A stretch of DNA of 64,000 bases from NCBI GenBank assembly GCA_904501735.1, contig CAJGBY010000001.1, positions 1 through 64,000 of the forward strand. Direction: 5' to 3'. A model generated the notes under the pieces. That model was not told the origin of the DNA and did no database searches. It was given only the letters and a program-made list of their open reading frames with translations. Shown here piece by piece: positions 17,202-25,783 of this stretch (position 1 is the first letter of the stretch; each line of letters starts with the position of its first letter). The position numbers were made by a program, and so were the translations under genes. The stretch is from an uncultured Muribaculaceae bacterium. GTDB taxonomy: Bacteria; Bacteroidota; Bacteroidia; Bacteroidales; Muribaculaceae.

Positions 17202-18659
17202 TTATTTCTTACCCACCATTTCAAGGATCTTAACCAAGTGGTTCCAGAACTTTTCTACTGCAGGAATGTGCATGCGTTCCTTTGGAGAGTGTACATCTTG
17301 AAGAGTAGGACCAAATGATACCATATCCAAGTTTTCGTACTTAGCACGGAATAGGGCACATTCAAGACCTGCGTGGATAGCCTTAACAGCTGGAGTGATG
17401 CCATAAAGTTCTTCGTAAGCCTTGATAGAAATCTTAAGGATTTCAGAATCAACATTAGCTGGCCATGCTGGATAGCCGTCGCCGTGAGTTGCCTTAGCAC
17501 CTGCAAGAACGAATACTGATTCAACTTGACGGCAGATGTCGATCTTAGAGCTTTCGATCAAACTGCGTTGTGAAGTTGTAACCACGATAGTGTTATCTTC
17601 TTTCATCTTCACTGAAGCAAGGTTAGTAGAAGTTTCAGTCAAGCCTTCGATGTTTTGGTTCATTGCGATAACACCGTGAGGAGCGCAGTAAAGAGCATAG
17701 ATAAGGTTCTTAGCTGTCTTAGCGTCGATAACTGTTGCAGGAGCTTCAGCGCTTGCCATTTCGAATGTCATGTTAGGTTCGATACCCTTGAATTCGAATT
17801 CTACATCAGCGATGAACTTGTTAAGGTCAGCAACAAGAGTGTGCTTGTCGGCAGCAGGAACACCCACTACAAATTCGCCTTCGTGAGCGATAGCATTGCG
17901 AAGGTTACCACCTGAGATAGCTGCAAGAGCCACAGGGAACTTCTTCATTTCTGCCCAGATGAAACGAGCCATCAACTTGTTAGCACAAGCACGACCGCGA
18001 TGGATATCGCAACCTGAGTGACCACCAAGAAGGCGGCTGATGTTTACCTTGATATATTCGTAGCCAGCAGGAGCAGCTTCGTTTTCGTAAGTGAAGTAAG
18101 CAGTAGTGTCGATACCACCAGCGCAACCGATAAATACTTCAGCTTCGTCTTCTGAGTCAAGGTTAAGAATAATGTTACCTTGAATCATACCTTCGCCAAG
18201 GTTGTTAGCACCAGTCATACCAGTTTCTTCGTCAACTGTGAATAGAGCTTCAACAGGACCATGAACAAGAGTGTTGTCAACCATCACTGCAAGACCAGCT
18301 GCCATACCGATACCGTTGTCGGCACCAAGAGTAGTCTTGTTAGCATATAGCCATTCGCCATCGATATGAGTTTCGATAGGATCTGTTTCGAAGTTGTGAG
18401 TGCTGTCGCTTGCCTTTTCGCACACCATATCCATGTGTGATTGGAGCACCACTGCAGGAGCGTTTTCGCAACCAGGAGTTGCTGGCTTGAACATTGCCAC
18501 ATTACCCACTCCGTCTACTTTGTATTCAATGTTATTTTCCTTAGCGAAATTCACCAAGTATTCGATAATTTTTTCTTCTTTCTTAGAAGGACGAGGCACT
18601 TTTGTGATTTGGTCGAAAATGTCCCAAACCAAAGCTGGTTTTAAGTCTTTAAGTGTCAT
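17202..18659 (-). CDS. pepD: Aminoacyl-histidine dipeptidase (M20 cytosol nonspecific dipeptidase)
   Basis: Cytoplasmic zinc dipeptidase of the M20 family that cleaves Xaa-His and other dipeptides. It has 485 residues. The metal-site motifs are visible: SHMDMVCEK (about residue 79), GADNGIGMA, the catalytic glutamates in VDEETGMTGA, and the C-terminal HAGLECALF. It stands alone on the minus strand, convergent with rplQ and divergent from the OmpH-like gene, and has its own terminator. Confidence 0.95.
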   Translation of the reverse strand: MTLKDLKPALVWDIFDQITKVPRPSKKEEKIIEYLVNFAKENNIEYKVDGVGNVAMFKPATPGCENAPAVVLQSHMDMVCEKASDSTHNFETDPIETHIDGEWLYANKTTLGADNGIGMAAGLAVMVDNTLVHGPVEALFTVDEETGMTGANNLGEGMIQGNIILNLDSEDEAEVFIGCAGGIDTTAYFTYENEAAPAGYEYIKVNISRLLGGHSGCDIHRGRACANKLMARFIWAEMKKFPVALAAISGGNLRNAIAHEGEFVVGVPAADKHTLVADLNKFIADVEFEFKGIEPNMTFEMASAEAPATVIDAKTAKNLIYALYCAPHGVIAMNQNIEGLTETSTNLASVKMKEDNTIVVTTSQRSLIESSKIDICRQVESVFVLAGAKATHGDGYPAWPANVDSEILKISIKAYEELYGITPAVKAIHAGLECALFRAKYENLDMVSFGPTLQDVHSPKERMHIPAVEKFWNHLVKILEMVGKK

Positions 18660-18792
18660 AATAGATTCTTTTAAATTGTAAATATATTGTTAATAGTATC
18701 TCAAATTGGAAAATTATGTTAAAATAATCCTTATTTGCCCTCTAAGTTACAAAAAATAATTTGAGTAGCGCAAATATTCGCTCAACCTTTCC

Positions 18793-18800
18793 TATATTTG
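18793..18800 (+). promoter_or_regulatory. -7 element before the OmpH-like gene
   Basis: TATATTTG fits the Bacteroidetes -7 consensus TAnnTTTG. No good TTTG is found 19-21 bases upstream, so the call rests on one half. The leader to the gene would be about 145 bases. Confidence 0.45.
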
Positions 18801-18955
18801 CAGTAAAATTTGGCATATGAGTGAAAAAATGTTGCTTTGTGCATAGTTTTTGGCGAATTTTATCGATAAAACAATGTGCAAACAAAATTTAATTTGTGTG
18901 TCAGACTAAAGTGATTTTTTAGAAAAAATAATAATTGAAAACCATAATAAAAGAA

Positions 18956-19552
18956 ATGAAAATCGTAATGAAACTTGTAAGTTTTGTGATAGTATTTGCG
19001 AGTGTAGCAATGTTTACATCTTGTTCTGAAAGTAAGAAAGCTGAAGCAGCAGCCGATGCAACCGAAGTGGTAAACGAAGAACCTCAAATGGTGATTCGTT
19101 ACATCGATGAAGATTCTCTTCTTGCACAGTATAATCTTGCAAAGGATATCAATGAAGCTATGCTTCGTCGTTCTAACCAATTTGACAACGAGCAACAACG
19201 CCGCGCACGCGACATCCAAAAGTTGGCTTCTGATATCGAATCAAAGTATAAGAACAATGGCTATCTTACTCAAGAAAGCTTCAATGCCGATCAAAATAAG
19301 CTTGCTAAGATGCAATCTGATGCCGAAAACTATATGGCTCGTTTGCAACGCGACATTCAAAACGAAATGGTTCAAAACCAAATCCAATTGAACGACTCTA
19401 TCAACAACTTCATGAAGGCTTATTGCCAAGAAAAGGGCTTCAATGCAGTGTTGAGAAAGACAGCTTCTTTCTACATCGATGCTAAGTATGATGTAACTGC
19501 TGAAGTTGTGGAAGGCTTGAACAAGCGTTACAACAAGGTAGAAAAGAAATAA
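18956..19552 (+). CDS. OmpH/Skp-family periplasmic lipoprotein
   Basis: Likely an outer-membrane-biogenesis chaperone-like protein. From ATG 18956 it has 198 residues: a signal peptide with a lipobox-like end (AMFTSC), then a short Ala/Glu linker, then the OmpH fold with a long central coiled coil (about residues 70-145, NEQQRRARDIQKLASDIESK onward) and the C-terminal GFNAVLRKTASFYIDAKYDVT segment typical of the family. Classical Skp is soluble; a cysteine at the cleavage site suggests this copy is membrane-anchored. ATG 18968 is an alternative start. Confidence 0.8.
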   Translation: MKIVMKLVSFVIVFASVAMFTSCSESKKAEAAADATEVVNEEPQMVIRYIDEDSLLAQYNLAKDINEAMLRRSNQFDNEQQRRARDIQKLASDIESKYKNNGYLTQESFNADQNKLAKMQSDAENYMARLQRDIQNEMVQNQIQLNDSINNFMKAYCQEKGFNAVLRKTASFYIDAKYDVTAEVVEGLNKRYNKVEKK

Positions 19553-19577
19553 TCTCTATCTAAGAATACAAAATAAG

Positions 19578-19614
19578 AGCGGAAGGAGAACCTTTTGGTT
19601 TTCTTCCGCTTTAT
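19578..19614 (+). terminator. Stem-loop after the OmpH-like gene
   Basis: AGCGGAAG (19578-19585) pairs with CTTCCGCT (19603-19610), with further G-U and A-U pairs inside. The U-run is short, so termination may be partial. Confidence 0.65.
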
Positions 19615-19639
19615 CATATAATATAAAACTCGTTTGTGT

Positions 19640-19849
19640 ATGGAAAAGAAGTATAAAGTGGGTGGAATGGCATGTGGTGGCTGTTCGGCAAGCGTACAGC
19701 GCGCTCTCAAGGCTCTACAGGGCGTAGAAAACGCGCAAGTGGACCACATCAATGGCATAGCAATTGTAGTGGGCGAGATCGACGAAAACACAGTCGCTTC
19801 TACAATCGAAAATGCAGGATTCGACTACCTTGGCGTAGTAGAAGATTAA
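19640..19849 (+). CDS. Heavy-metal-associated (HMA) domain protein, CopZ-like
   Basis: A single-domain metallochaperone of 69 residues. The metal-binding motif GMACGGC has its cysteines at residues 12 and 15, and the rest fits the ferredoxin-like HMA fold (VDHINGIAIV ... IENAGFDY). Such proteins carry Cu(I) or another soft metal to P-type ATPases or regulators. No metal ATPase is nearby, so the partner is unknown. The frame is also open from TTG 19634, but ATG 19640 is preferred. Confidence 0.85.
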   Translation: MEKKYKVGGMACGGCSASVQRALKALQGVENAQVDHINGIAIVVGEIDENTVASTIENAGFDYLGVVED

Positions 19850-19881
19850 TATCGCTACGCGAACCCCAATTAAAACTTTAC

Positions 19882-19918
19882 AAGCCAACTTATTCCATCG
19901 CGATAGGTTGGCTTTTTT
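19882..19918 (+). terminator. Terminator of the HMA gene
   Basis: AAGCCAAC (19882-19889) pairs with GTTGGCTT (19907-19914), followed by a T-run to 19918. Confidence 0.85.
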
Positions 19919-19989
19919 CGGTCTTTATGTTTCTTAAACCAAATATGTCCTTCTATTCTTTTGTCTAAAAAAGATCTGTCTAAATTCCC

Positions 19990-20025
19990 ACTATTGGTAC
20001 TATCCTCACTATAGTCACTATTCCC
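19990..20025. repeat. Four 9-bp ACTATNNNN tandem units
   Basis: Units ACTATTGGT, ACTATCCTC, ACTATAGTC and ACTATTCCC follow one another with an exact 9-base period. They lie between the HMA terminator and the tRNA-Pro terminator. A second array with two identical units occurs at 41632-41667, again between a protein gene and a convergent tRNA gene. Confidence 0.8.
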
Positions 20026-20035
20026 CAAGACACAA

Positions 20036-20069
20036 CAAAAAAAGGAGTCACATTTCTGTAACTCCTTTT
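20036..20069 (-). terminator. Terminator of tRNA-Pro
   Basis: On the minus strand AAGGAGTTACA, a GAAA loop, and TGTGACTCCTT form a stem followed by about seven U residues. It lies directly behind the tRNA 3' end. Confidence 0.85.
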
Positions 20070-20074
20070 CGTTG

Positions 20075-20149
20075 TCGGGGTACCAGGATTCGAACCTGGG
20101 ACCCCCTGCTCCCAAAGCAGGTGCGCTAACCGGACTGCGCTACACCCCG
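20075..20149 (-). tRNA. tRNA-Pro (anticodon TGG)
   Basis: On the minus strand a 75-base cloverleaf: acceptor CGGGGTG with (T)ACCCCG, D arm GCGCAGTCCGGTTAGCGC, anticodon arm CTGCT-TTTGGGA-AGCAG giving TGG, and T arm with GGTTCGAATCC. The discriminator is A and CCA is not encoded. It has its own promoter and terminator and is convergent with the HMA gene. Confidence 0.95.
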
Positions 20150-20176
20150 ATTGCATTCATTTCCGAATTGCGAGTG

Positions 20177-20208
20177 CAAAGATACGCTCTTTTTTTGAAT
20201 TGTGCAAT
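20177..20208 (-). promoter_or_regulatory. Promoter of tRNA-Pro
   Basis: On the minus strand TATCTTTG (20184-20177) is a perfect TAnnTTTG, with ATTG 20 bases upstream (20208-20205). The transcription start would be some 20 bases before the tRNA 5' end. The tRNA-Leu promoter in this window has the same arrangement. Confidence 0.75.
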
Positions 20209-20266
20209 ATAAAAGTGAAATTATTAATAAAATATTTTCTTCCGCATCGTTTTTTTGCTTCGGGAG

Positions 20267-20298
20267 TGTGAAAATCTCGTGATATTGTTGTATTTTTG
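20267..20298 (+). promoter_or_regulatory. Promoter of aspS
   Basis: TATTTTTG (20291-20298) fits the -7 consensus. TGTG (20267-20270), 20 bases upstream, is a one-mismatch -33 element. This gives a leader of roughly 60 bases before aspS. Confidence 0.65.
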
Positions 20299-20363
20299 CA
20301 TATTGTAGTGCTTAGAAGGCATTATTGAAACGAAAATAAGTAAAAACGATATAAAACAGCAGT

Positions 20364-22133
20364 ATGTACAGAAGTAAAACTTGTGGCGAATTGCGCATTG
20401 CTAATGTAGGCGAAAAGGTAACGCTTGCTGGTTGGGTGCAACGCTTGAGAAAGATGGGCGCAATGACTTTTGTTGATTTGCGTGACCGTTATGGCATAAC
20501 TCAAATAGTGTTTAACAATGAGGTGAATGAAGCACTTTGCGACGCAGCCAATGGCCTTGGTCGTGAATATGTGATCCAACTCACTGGTACTGTGGCTGAG
20601 CGTTCAAGCAAGAATGCCAACTTGCCAACAGGTGAGATCGAAATCATTGCCGAAGAGTTGAATGTGCTTAATAAGAGTGAAGTGCCACCGTTTACAATCG
20701 AGGACAATAGCGATGGTGGTGATGATTTGCGTATGCAATATCGCTATCTTGACTTGCGCCGTAATGCAGTGCGCAAGAATCTTGAATTGCGTTCTAAGAT
20801 ATGTTTCGAACTTCGCCGTTATCTTAACGATAACAACTTCCTTGAAGTTGAAACTCCTATCCTTACTAAATCAACTCCTGAAGGTGCGCGCGACTTCGTC
20901 GTTCCTTCACGCATGAACCCTGGTCAATTCTATGCTTTGCCACAATCACCACAGCTTTACAAGCAATTGTTGATGGTGGGTGGTTTCGACCGTTATTTCC
21001 AAATCGCTAAGTGTTTCCGTGACGAAGACTTGCGTGCCGACCGTCAACCTGAGTTTACTCAAATCGACTGCGAAATGTCGTTTGTTGACCAAGAAGATGT
21101 GTTGAACCTTTTCGAAGGTCTTGTAAAGCACATTTTCAAGGCTACACGCGGTCTTGAGTTCACCGAACCATTCCCTCGCATGCCTTGGGCCGATGCTATG
21201 AAGTACTATGGTAGCGATAAGCCAGATATCCGCTTCGGAATGAAGTTTGTTGAATTGAAGGACTTGACCGAAGGTCACGATTTCGCTGTGTTCGATAGCG
21301 CTGAATATGTAGGTGGTATCTGCTGCGAAGGTTGCGCTTCTTACACTCGTAAGCAAATCGACGCATTGACCGACTTCGTTAAGCGTCCTCAAATCGGTGC
21401 TAAGGGTCTTGTATGGATCAAGGTTGAAGCCGATGGTTCTATCAAGAGCAGCATTGGCAAGTTCTATAGCGAAGAAGACTTGAAGAAGATGACCGATCGT
21501 TGTGGCGCTAAGGCTGGCGATATGGTACTTGTTCTTTGCGGTAAGACTGCACAAACTCGCAAGCAACTCAATGAGCTACGCCTCGAAATGGGTAACCAAC
21601 TTGGCTTGCGCGACAAAGATACATTTGCTCCACTATGGGTTGTTGACTTCCCAATGTTTGAATGGGACGAAGAAACTCAACGCTACTATGCAATGCACCA
21701 CCCATTCACAATGCCTAACAAGGAAGATATCGCATTGTTGAAGACCGATACAGGTGCTGTGCGTGCCTATGCCTACGACATGGTTATGAATGGCGTCGAA
21801 CTTGGTGGTGGTAGTATCCGTATCCACGAACCAGAATTGCAAAACCTTATGTTCGAACTTCTTGGTTTCACTCCTGAGCGTGCCAACGAAAAGTTTGGCT
21901 TCTTGATGAGCGCATTCAAGTATGGTGCACCTCCTCACGCAGGTTTGGCATTTGGTCTTGACCGTTTCGTGTCTATGATTGCAGGTTTGGATAGCATTCG
22001 CGACACTATTGCGTTCCCTAAGAACAACTCAGGTCGTGACATGATGAACGATTCACCAGCCGAAATCGAACCAGAACAACTTGATGAATTGTTCATCAAG
22101 CTTGATGAAGAAAAATTGGCTGCGAAGAAATAA
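20364..22133 (+). CDS. aspS: Aspartate-tRNA ligase
   Basis: Class IIb synthetase charging tRNA-Asp. It has 589 residues, the bacterial length: an N-terminal OB-fold anticodon domain (VTLAGWVQRLRKMGAMTFVDLRDRYG), motif 2 (FRDEDLRADRQPEFTQID), the bacterial GAD insertion, and motif 3 (GLAFGLDRFVSMIAG). It is followed 18 bases later by the Nif3-like gene, probably in one transcript. Confidence 0.97.
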   Translation: MYRSKTCGELRIANVGEKVTLAGWVQRLRKMGAMTFVDLRDRYGITQIVFNNEVNEALCDAANGLGREYVIQLTGTVAERSSKNANLPTGEIEIIAEELNVLNKSEVPPFTIEDNSDGGDDLRMQYRYLDLRRNAVRKNLELRSKICFELRRYLNDNNFLEVETPILTKSTPEGARDFVVPSRMNPGQFYALPQSPQLYKQLLMVGGFDRYFQIAKCFRDEDLRADRQPEFTQIDCEMSFVDQEDVLNLFEGLVKHIFKATRGLEFTEPFPRMPWADAMKYYGSDKPDIRFGMKFVELKDLTEGHDFAVFDSAEYVGGICCEGCASYTRKQIDALTDFVKRPQIGAKGLVWIKVEADGSIKSSIGKFYSEEDLKKMTDRCGAKAGDMVLVLCGKTAQTRKQLNELRLEMGNQLGLRDKDTFAPLWVVDFPMFEWDEETQRYYAMHHPFTMPNKEDIALLKTDTGAVRAYAYDMVMNGVELGGGSIRIHEPELQNLMFELLGFTPERANEKFGFLMSAFKYGAPPHAGLAFGLDRFVSMIAGLDSIRDTIAFPKNNSGRDMMNDSPAEIEPEQLDELFIKLDEEKLAAKK

Positions 22134-22151
22134 TAAAACACATTTTGCGAA

Positions 22152-22931
22152 GTGAAGATAGCTGAAGTAACACAAATGATCGAGGCAGTAGCACCTCTTG
22201 GCCTACAAGAAGGGTGGGACAATTGCGGACTTCAAGTGGGCGATCCCGATGGTGAAGCCACAGGCGCATTGTTGTGTCTTGATGTTACCGAAGCTATTCT
22301 TGACGAAGCAATTGCAAAGGGGCTTAATCTCATTATCACACATCACCCACTCATTTTCCGTGGACTCAAATCCATTACAGGCAAGACCCACATCGAACGC
22401 ATCGTGATGCGAGCCATTAAGAACGGCATAGCCATCTATTCGGCGCACACCAATATGGATAGCGCATGGGGTGGGGTGTCGCATCTTATAGCTAAGAAGA
22501 TGGGACTCGTTGATGTCGAGGTGTTGTGTCCGCAAGCCGATGCTCAATCGGGCTTAGGCGTGGTGGGTAACCTACCTTGCGAAGAAGATGCACTGCATTT
22601 CTTGACAAGGGTGAAAGAAATCTTCAATGTAGGTGCTATTCGCTATGGTGGCGACACCAGTCGACCAGTGCGACGAGTAGCTATTTGTGGTGGTGCAGGC
22701 GTCGAGTTTGTGGGCAACGCGATAGCACAAGGCGCCGATGTGTATGTAACAGGCGATGTCAAGTATCACGACTTTCAAGGTGTTACCGATAGCATTTTAA
22801 TTGCCGATATAGGACATTATGAGAGCGAATACTACACAAAAGAGATTTTTAGTGAGATAATTACAAAAAAAATTCCTAACTTTGCAGTTCAATACGCTGA
22901 ATTAGAAAAAAATCCAATAAATTATTTGTAA
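22152..22931 (+). CDS. Nif3-like dinuclear metal-centre protein
   Basis: Member of the NIF3/DUF34 family, hexameric proteins with a dinuclear metal site, sometimes described as GTP cyclohydrolase I type 2-like; the biological role is not settled. It has 259 residues from a GTG start (no ATG fits the N-terminus KIAEVTQMIEAVAPLGLQEGWDNCGLQVGD). Metal ligands are suggested by ITHHPLIF, HTNMDSA and the C-terminal GHYESE. It lacks the inserted domain of the longer 365-residue forms. A zinc-ribbon protein follows 3 bases later, a common pairing. Confidence 0.9.
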   Translation: MKIAEVTQMIEAVAPLGLQEGWDNCGLQVGDPDGEATGALLCLDVTEAILDEAIAKGLNLIITHHPLIFRGLKSITGKTHIERIVMRAIKNGIAIYSAHTNMDSAWGGVSHLIAKKMGLVDVEVLCPQADAQSGLGVVGNLPCEEDALHFLTRVKEIFNVGAIRYGGDTSRPVRRVAICGGAGVEFVGNAIAQGADVYVTGDVKYHDFQGVTDSILIADIGHYESEYYTKEIFSEIITKKIPNFAVQYAELEKNPINYL

Positions 22932-22934
22932 GCT

Positions 22935-23699
22935 ATGGCTACTGATAAGACAAAACAAGAAAAAGAAATGACAGTGGAAGAGCGCTTGAAGGCTCTTTAT
23001 TCACTACAGACATTGTTGTCAAAGGTGGATAAAATCAAGACACTAAGAGGGGAATTGCCTCTTGAAGTGCAAGATTTGGAAGATGAAGTGGCTCGTCTTG
23101 AAACTCGTATCCAAAATTTCAAGAATGATATAGATTCTTATGGCGAAGGAATCAACATGCAAAAGCGTGTTATGGCTGAAGCTGAAGCGTTGATCCAAAA
23201 ATATACAGAACAACAAAACAATGTTCAAAACAACAAGGAATATGATTTCTTGTCAAAGGAAATCGAATTCCAACACTTGAACATCGAATTGGCCAACAAG
23301 CGCGTCAATGAGCTTAACCGCCAAATCGAAGCTAAGAACAACGAAGTGGCAAACGCCGATGAACACCTTGCCGATGTAAACCACATTCTTGCTGAAAAGA
23401 AGGGCGAACTTGAACAAATCGTTTCAGAAACTAAGCAAGAAGAAGAAGCACTTCGCGACAAGGCTAAGAAGCTTGAAAATAAAATCGAAGATCGCTTGCT
23501 TACTGCGTTCAAGCGCATTCGCAAGAACGCTCGCAATGGTTTGGCTGTTGTTTATGTACAACGCAATGCGTGTGGTGGTTGTTTCAACCGCATTCCAGCA
23601 CAACGCCAAGCTGAAATTAAGATGCGTAAGAAGATTATCGTGTGCGAATACTGTGGTCGCATTATGATCGACCCAGCTCTTGCAGGCGTAAACGAATAA
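22935..23699 (+). CDS. Coiled-coil protein with C4-type zinc ribbon
   Basis: A 254-residue protein with a long alpha-helical coiled coil (about residues 15-190, rich in Glu/Lys/Gln heptads) and a C-terminal zinc ribbon: CGGC near residue 213 and CEYCGR near 237 provide the four cysteines. The family is widely conserved next to nif3-like genes, but I do not know its molecular function. A TAACTTTG -7-like element at 22877-22884, inside the end of the upstream gene, may give it some independent transcription. Confidence 0.85.
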   Translation: MATDKTKQEKEMTVEERLKALYSLQTLLSKVDKIKTLRGELPLEVQDLEDEVARLETRIQNFKNDIDSYGEGINMQKRVMAEAEALIQKYTEQQNNVQNNKEYDFLSKEIEFQHLNIELANKRVNELNRQIEAKNNEVANADEHLADVNHILAEKKGELEQIVSETKQEEEALRDKAKKLENKIEDRLLTAFKRIRKNARNGLAVVYVQRNACGGCFNRIPAQRQAEIKMRKKIIVCEYCGRIMIDPALAGVNE

Positions 23700-23727
23700 T
23701 TTGACTATTAAAGTCCGATTCTAAATA

Positions 23728-23767
23728 AAACTGAGTGGAACATTCGTTCTGCTCAGTTTATTTTTTG
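23728..23767 (+). terminator. Terminator after the aspS-nif3-zinc-ribbon unit
   Basis: AAACTGAG (23728-23735) pairs with CTCAGTTT (23752-23759), with an inner GAAC/GTTC, then a T-rich tail to 23767. Confidence 0.88.
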
Positions 23768-23774
23768 TAGTATA

Positions 23775-23805
23775 TTGAAAAAACAAAAATAAAATCCTAA
23801 CTTTA
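23775..23805 (+). promoter_or_regulatory. Possible promoter of the Rhs-tip toxin gene
   Basis: TTG at 23775-23777 (in ATTG) and TAACTTTA (23798-23805), 20 bases apart, resemble the Bacteroidetes consensus with one mismatch in each box. The leader would be about 35 bases. Confidence 0.5.
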
Positions 23806-23845
23806 CAATTGCGAAACTGATTTTGTGTGAAAAACTTTTACCTGC

Positions 23846-24697
23846 ATGAAAACATCGAGGCTATATAAGTGTCTTGTTACTCTGATAATGGTGGTTTTCT
23901 GTGTATTTGGAGCTTATGGAGTGCCAAGTACGAGATATGAAGGCATATCCACCAACAACCACTTGCACCTTGGTTTGGAATGGCAGTCAATGAAGGGCTT
24001 GTACGGCTACTACAACAACGCCCGCTTCCGTGACGCTATCCTTGCTGGAACATTCTTCCAGCAAGATCCTCTCGCCGAAAAATACTATCCATACACTCCA
24101 TATCACTATGGAGCTGGAAATCCACTGAGATATACTGATAAGTCAGGAGAAATTATTGAGACAGTTTGGGATGCGCTAAGTCTTGCAACAGGAGTTGCTA
24201 GTTTCTATAACAATATTCAAACAGGGAATTACGGTGATGCTGTAGCAGATGGAGTAGGCGTCATTGTTGATGCCGCTGCTGTAATTATTCCTGGTGTCCC
24301 TGGAGGAGTGGGATCTGCAATTAAAGCCAGCCGAGTTGCAGATGATGTAACAAATGTTAAACACTTGCATCATATTATCCCCAAGAAACTTAGAACTCAC
24401 AAATTGGTTCAAGCGGCAGAAGCTGAAGGATTTAAGTTTAATGGGAAAGAAAATCTAATAGAAGTAGAGAGTTTTTCTAAAATGAATGGTAGGGGGCGCC
24501 ATGCAAATCATCCGAAATATAGTAAACAAGTAAAAGAAATGTTAGATGATGCAGAAAATGGAGTTGGAACACCAAGTCAAAAACTTCAAGTAGTAATAGA
24601 ACAATTAAATGAAAAAATTAAAAATAATCCTGATAAAAAAATCAATGACTTATTTGATGCTTATGCTCCAGGAGTATATAGAAACGATAATAAATAA
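23846..24697 (+). CDS. Secreted Rhs-tip protein with HH-motif nuclease toxin domain
   Basis: A 283-residue chimera. Residues 1-26 form a signal peptide. Residues 49-102 are the conserved Rhs core end (GLYGYYNNARFRDAIL, QQDPLAEKYYPYTPYHYG, GNPLRYTDKSGE), which normally closes a protein of more than 1000 residues. Residues 108-166 are a hydrophobic glycine-rich pretoxin stretch. The C-terminal domain has HLHHIIPKK (histidines 173, 175 and 176), KENLIEV and GRGRHANHPKYS (H219, H222), the pattern of AHH/HNH-like nuclease toxins. The sequence turns AT-rich at about codon 102, the usual toxin-swap junction. An immunity candidate follows 15 bases later. It could be an active short effector or an orphan tip. 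Confidence 0.75.
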   Translation: MKTSRLYKCLVTLIMVVFCVFGAYGVPSTRYEGISTNNHLHLGLEWQSMKGLYGYYNNARFRDAILAGTFFQQDPLAEKYYPYTPYHYGAGNPLRYTDKSGEIIETVWDALSLATGVASFYNNIQTGNYGDAVADGVGVIVDAAAVIIPGVPGGVGSAIKASRVADDVTNVKHLHHIIPKKLRTHKLVQAAEAEGFKFNGKENLIEVESFSKMNGRGRHANHPKYSKQVKEMLDDAENGVGTPSQKLQVVIEQLNEKIKNNPDKKINDLFDAYAPGVYRNDNK

Positions 24698-24712
24698 CTC
24701 ATTTTATAAATT

Positions 24713-25414
24713 ATGAAATATTATATAATTGAATCTGATTTAAATTCCAAAGTAGTGGGAAGTGATTATCCTCAATCATGGAGGTTCACTAAAGAATATG
24801 AAAAAAGGAAAAACAATCCGAATGCAGTATATTCTTTGCTCGAAAGAGTTAAGAATAATTTTAGTATTGATTTTATTCCAGATTTAGATGGGTTTATATT
24901 ATCTGGAAGAGCTAAACTAACAAATTTTGTTAGTACATCAGTGTTAGATAGATTATTTTTAGATGAAAAAGCTAAAAATATATTACAAACAAAATGCAAT
25001 CTTGGTGTATGTAAGTATTTTGATGCTACATTATACACCAAAAAAGAAACTTGTAAGTTCTATTATGTCATAAACTTTTATGATATAATTCCTCATATAG
25101 AATTTAGAAATTGTGAGTATTATTTGGATTATATAGATGAAACTGATAAAATCCCACAAGAATGGATTAATAGTGGGTTTAAAGATTGTGAGACAGTATT
25201 ATCAATTCAGAAATATTTCCCCAAACAATTAGTTGGAGTAAGGTTTAAAACATTGGTTTTAAAACGAGATTTTGATAAAAATATAGATTGGTTTGTGATT
25301 AAAAAATTTGGGATTCACAATGGTATCTGTTCTGAGCGATTTAAAAATGCTGTTGAAGAAGCTGGATTAACCGGACTGGTATTTAAACCTATTGAAGTGA
25401 TAATTGAAGAATGA
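24713..25414 (+). CDS. Imm11-like (DUF1629) immunity protein candidate
   Basis: A 233-residue cytoplasmic protein without signal peptide, very AT-rich. Its layout (MKYYIIESDL start, central FVSTSVLDRLFLDEKAKNIL, C-terminal ICSERFKNAVEEAGLTGLVFKPIEV) resembles the Imm11/DUF1629 family, whose members neutralise polymorphic toxins encoded just upstream. Its position 15 bases after the HH-nuclease gene supports the pairing. The assignment is by pattern only and could be wrong at family level, but the immunity role is the simplest reading. Confidence 0.65.
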   Translation: MKYYIIESDLNSKVVGSDYPQSWRFTKEYEKRKNNPNAVYSLLERVKNNFSIDFIPDLDGFILSGRAKLTNFVSTSVLDRLFLDEKAKNILQTKCNLGVCKYFDATLYTKKETCKFYYVINFYDIIPHIEFRNCEYYLDYIDETDKIPQEWINSGFKDCETVLSIQKYFPKQLVGVRFKTLVLKRDFDKNIDWFVIKKFGIHNGICSERFKNAVEEAGLTGLVFKPIEVIIEE

Positions 25415-25456
25415 GTAATAAATGCAACCTTTGCATAATTTAAGTAACTCTATCTT

Positions 25457-25753
25457 ATGCGTTCAAAAATTACAATATTATTTATGATAATAAATTTATT
25501 CGTTTATTCACAAAATCCGCAGGGAGATTATGCAACGAATAAATATTCCATAATACCTCCATCACCCGAGGTGGCTAATTTGTCTAATTTTTCAGATATA
25601 TCAGTTTCTCCATTTACTGGACAGCCTAATATAGAAATACCTATATACACTATTCAAGAAGGAGGGTTATCAATACCTATAAGTTTAAGCTATCGTGGCG
25701 GAGGTGTAAAATTATACGAGTTGCCGGGTATAATAGGTAAGGGATGGTCATAA
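25457..25753 (+). pseudogene. Truncated N-terminus of an Rhs/YD-repeat protein
   Basis: A 98-residue frame with a signal peptide (MRSKITILFMIINLFVYSQ) followed by the start of Bacteroidetes Rhs proteins: PPSPEVANLSNFSDISVSPFTGQPNIEIPIYTI, then PISLSYRGGGVKL and GKGWS. Intact relatives continue for over 1000 residues after GWS; here a stop follows at once. It is best read as the 5' stub of a deleted rhs gene. A second, more decayed copy of the same start lies at 26205. Confidence 0.75.
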
Positions 25754-25783
25754 AATAGAAAGTTTAATTAAGAGTTATAGACA

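Noticed and set aside
20075..20149. tRNA-Pro as an attachment site for the toxin island
   Set aside because: No direct repeat of the tRNA 3' end is seen near 23.8 or 26.3 kb and no integrase gene is present; aspS and other core genes lie between.
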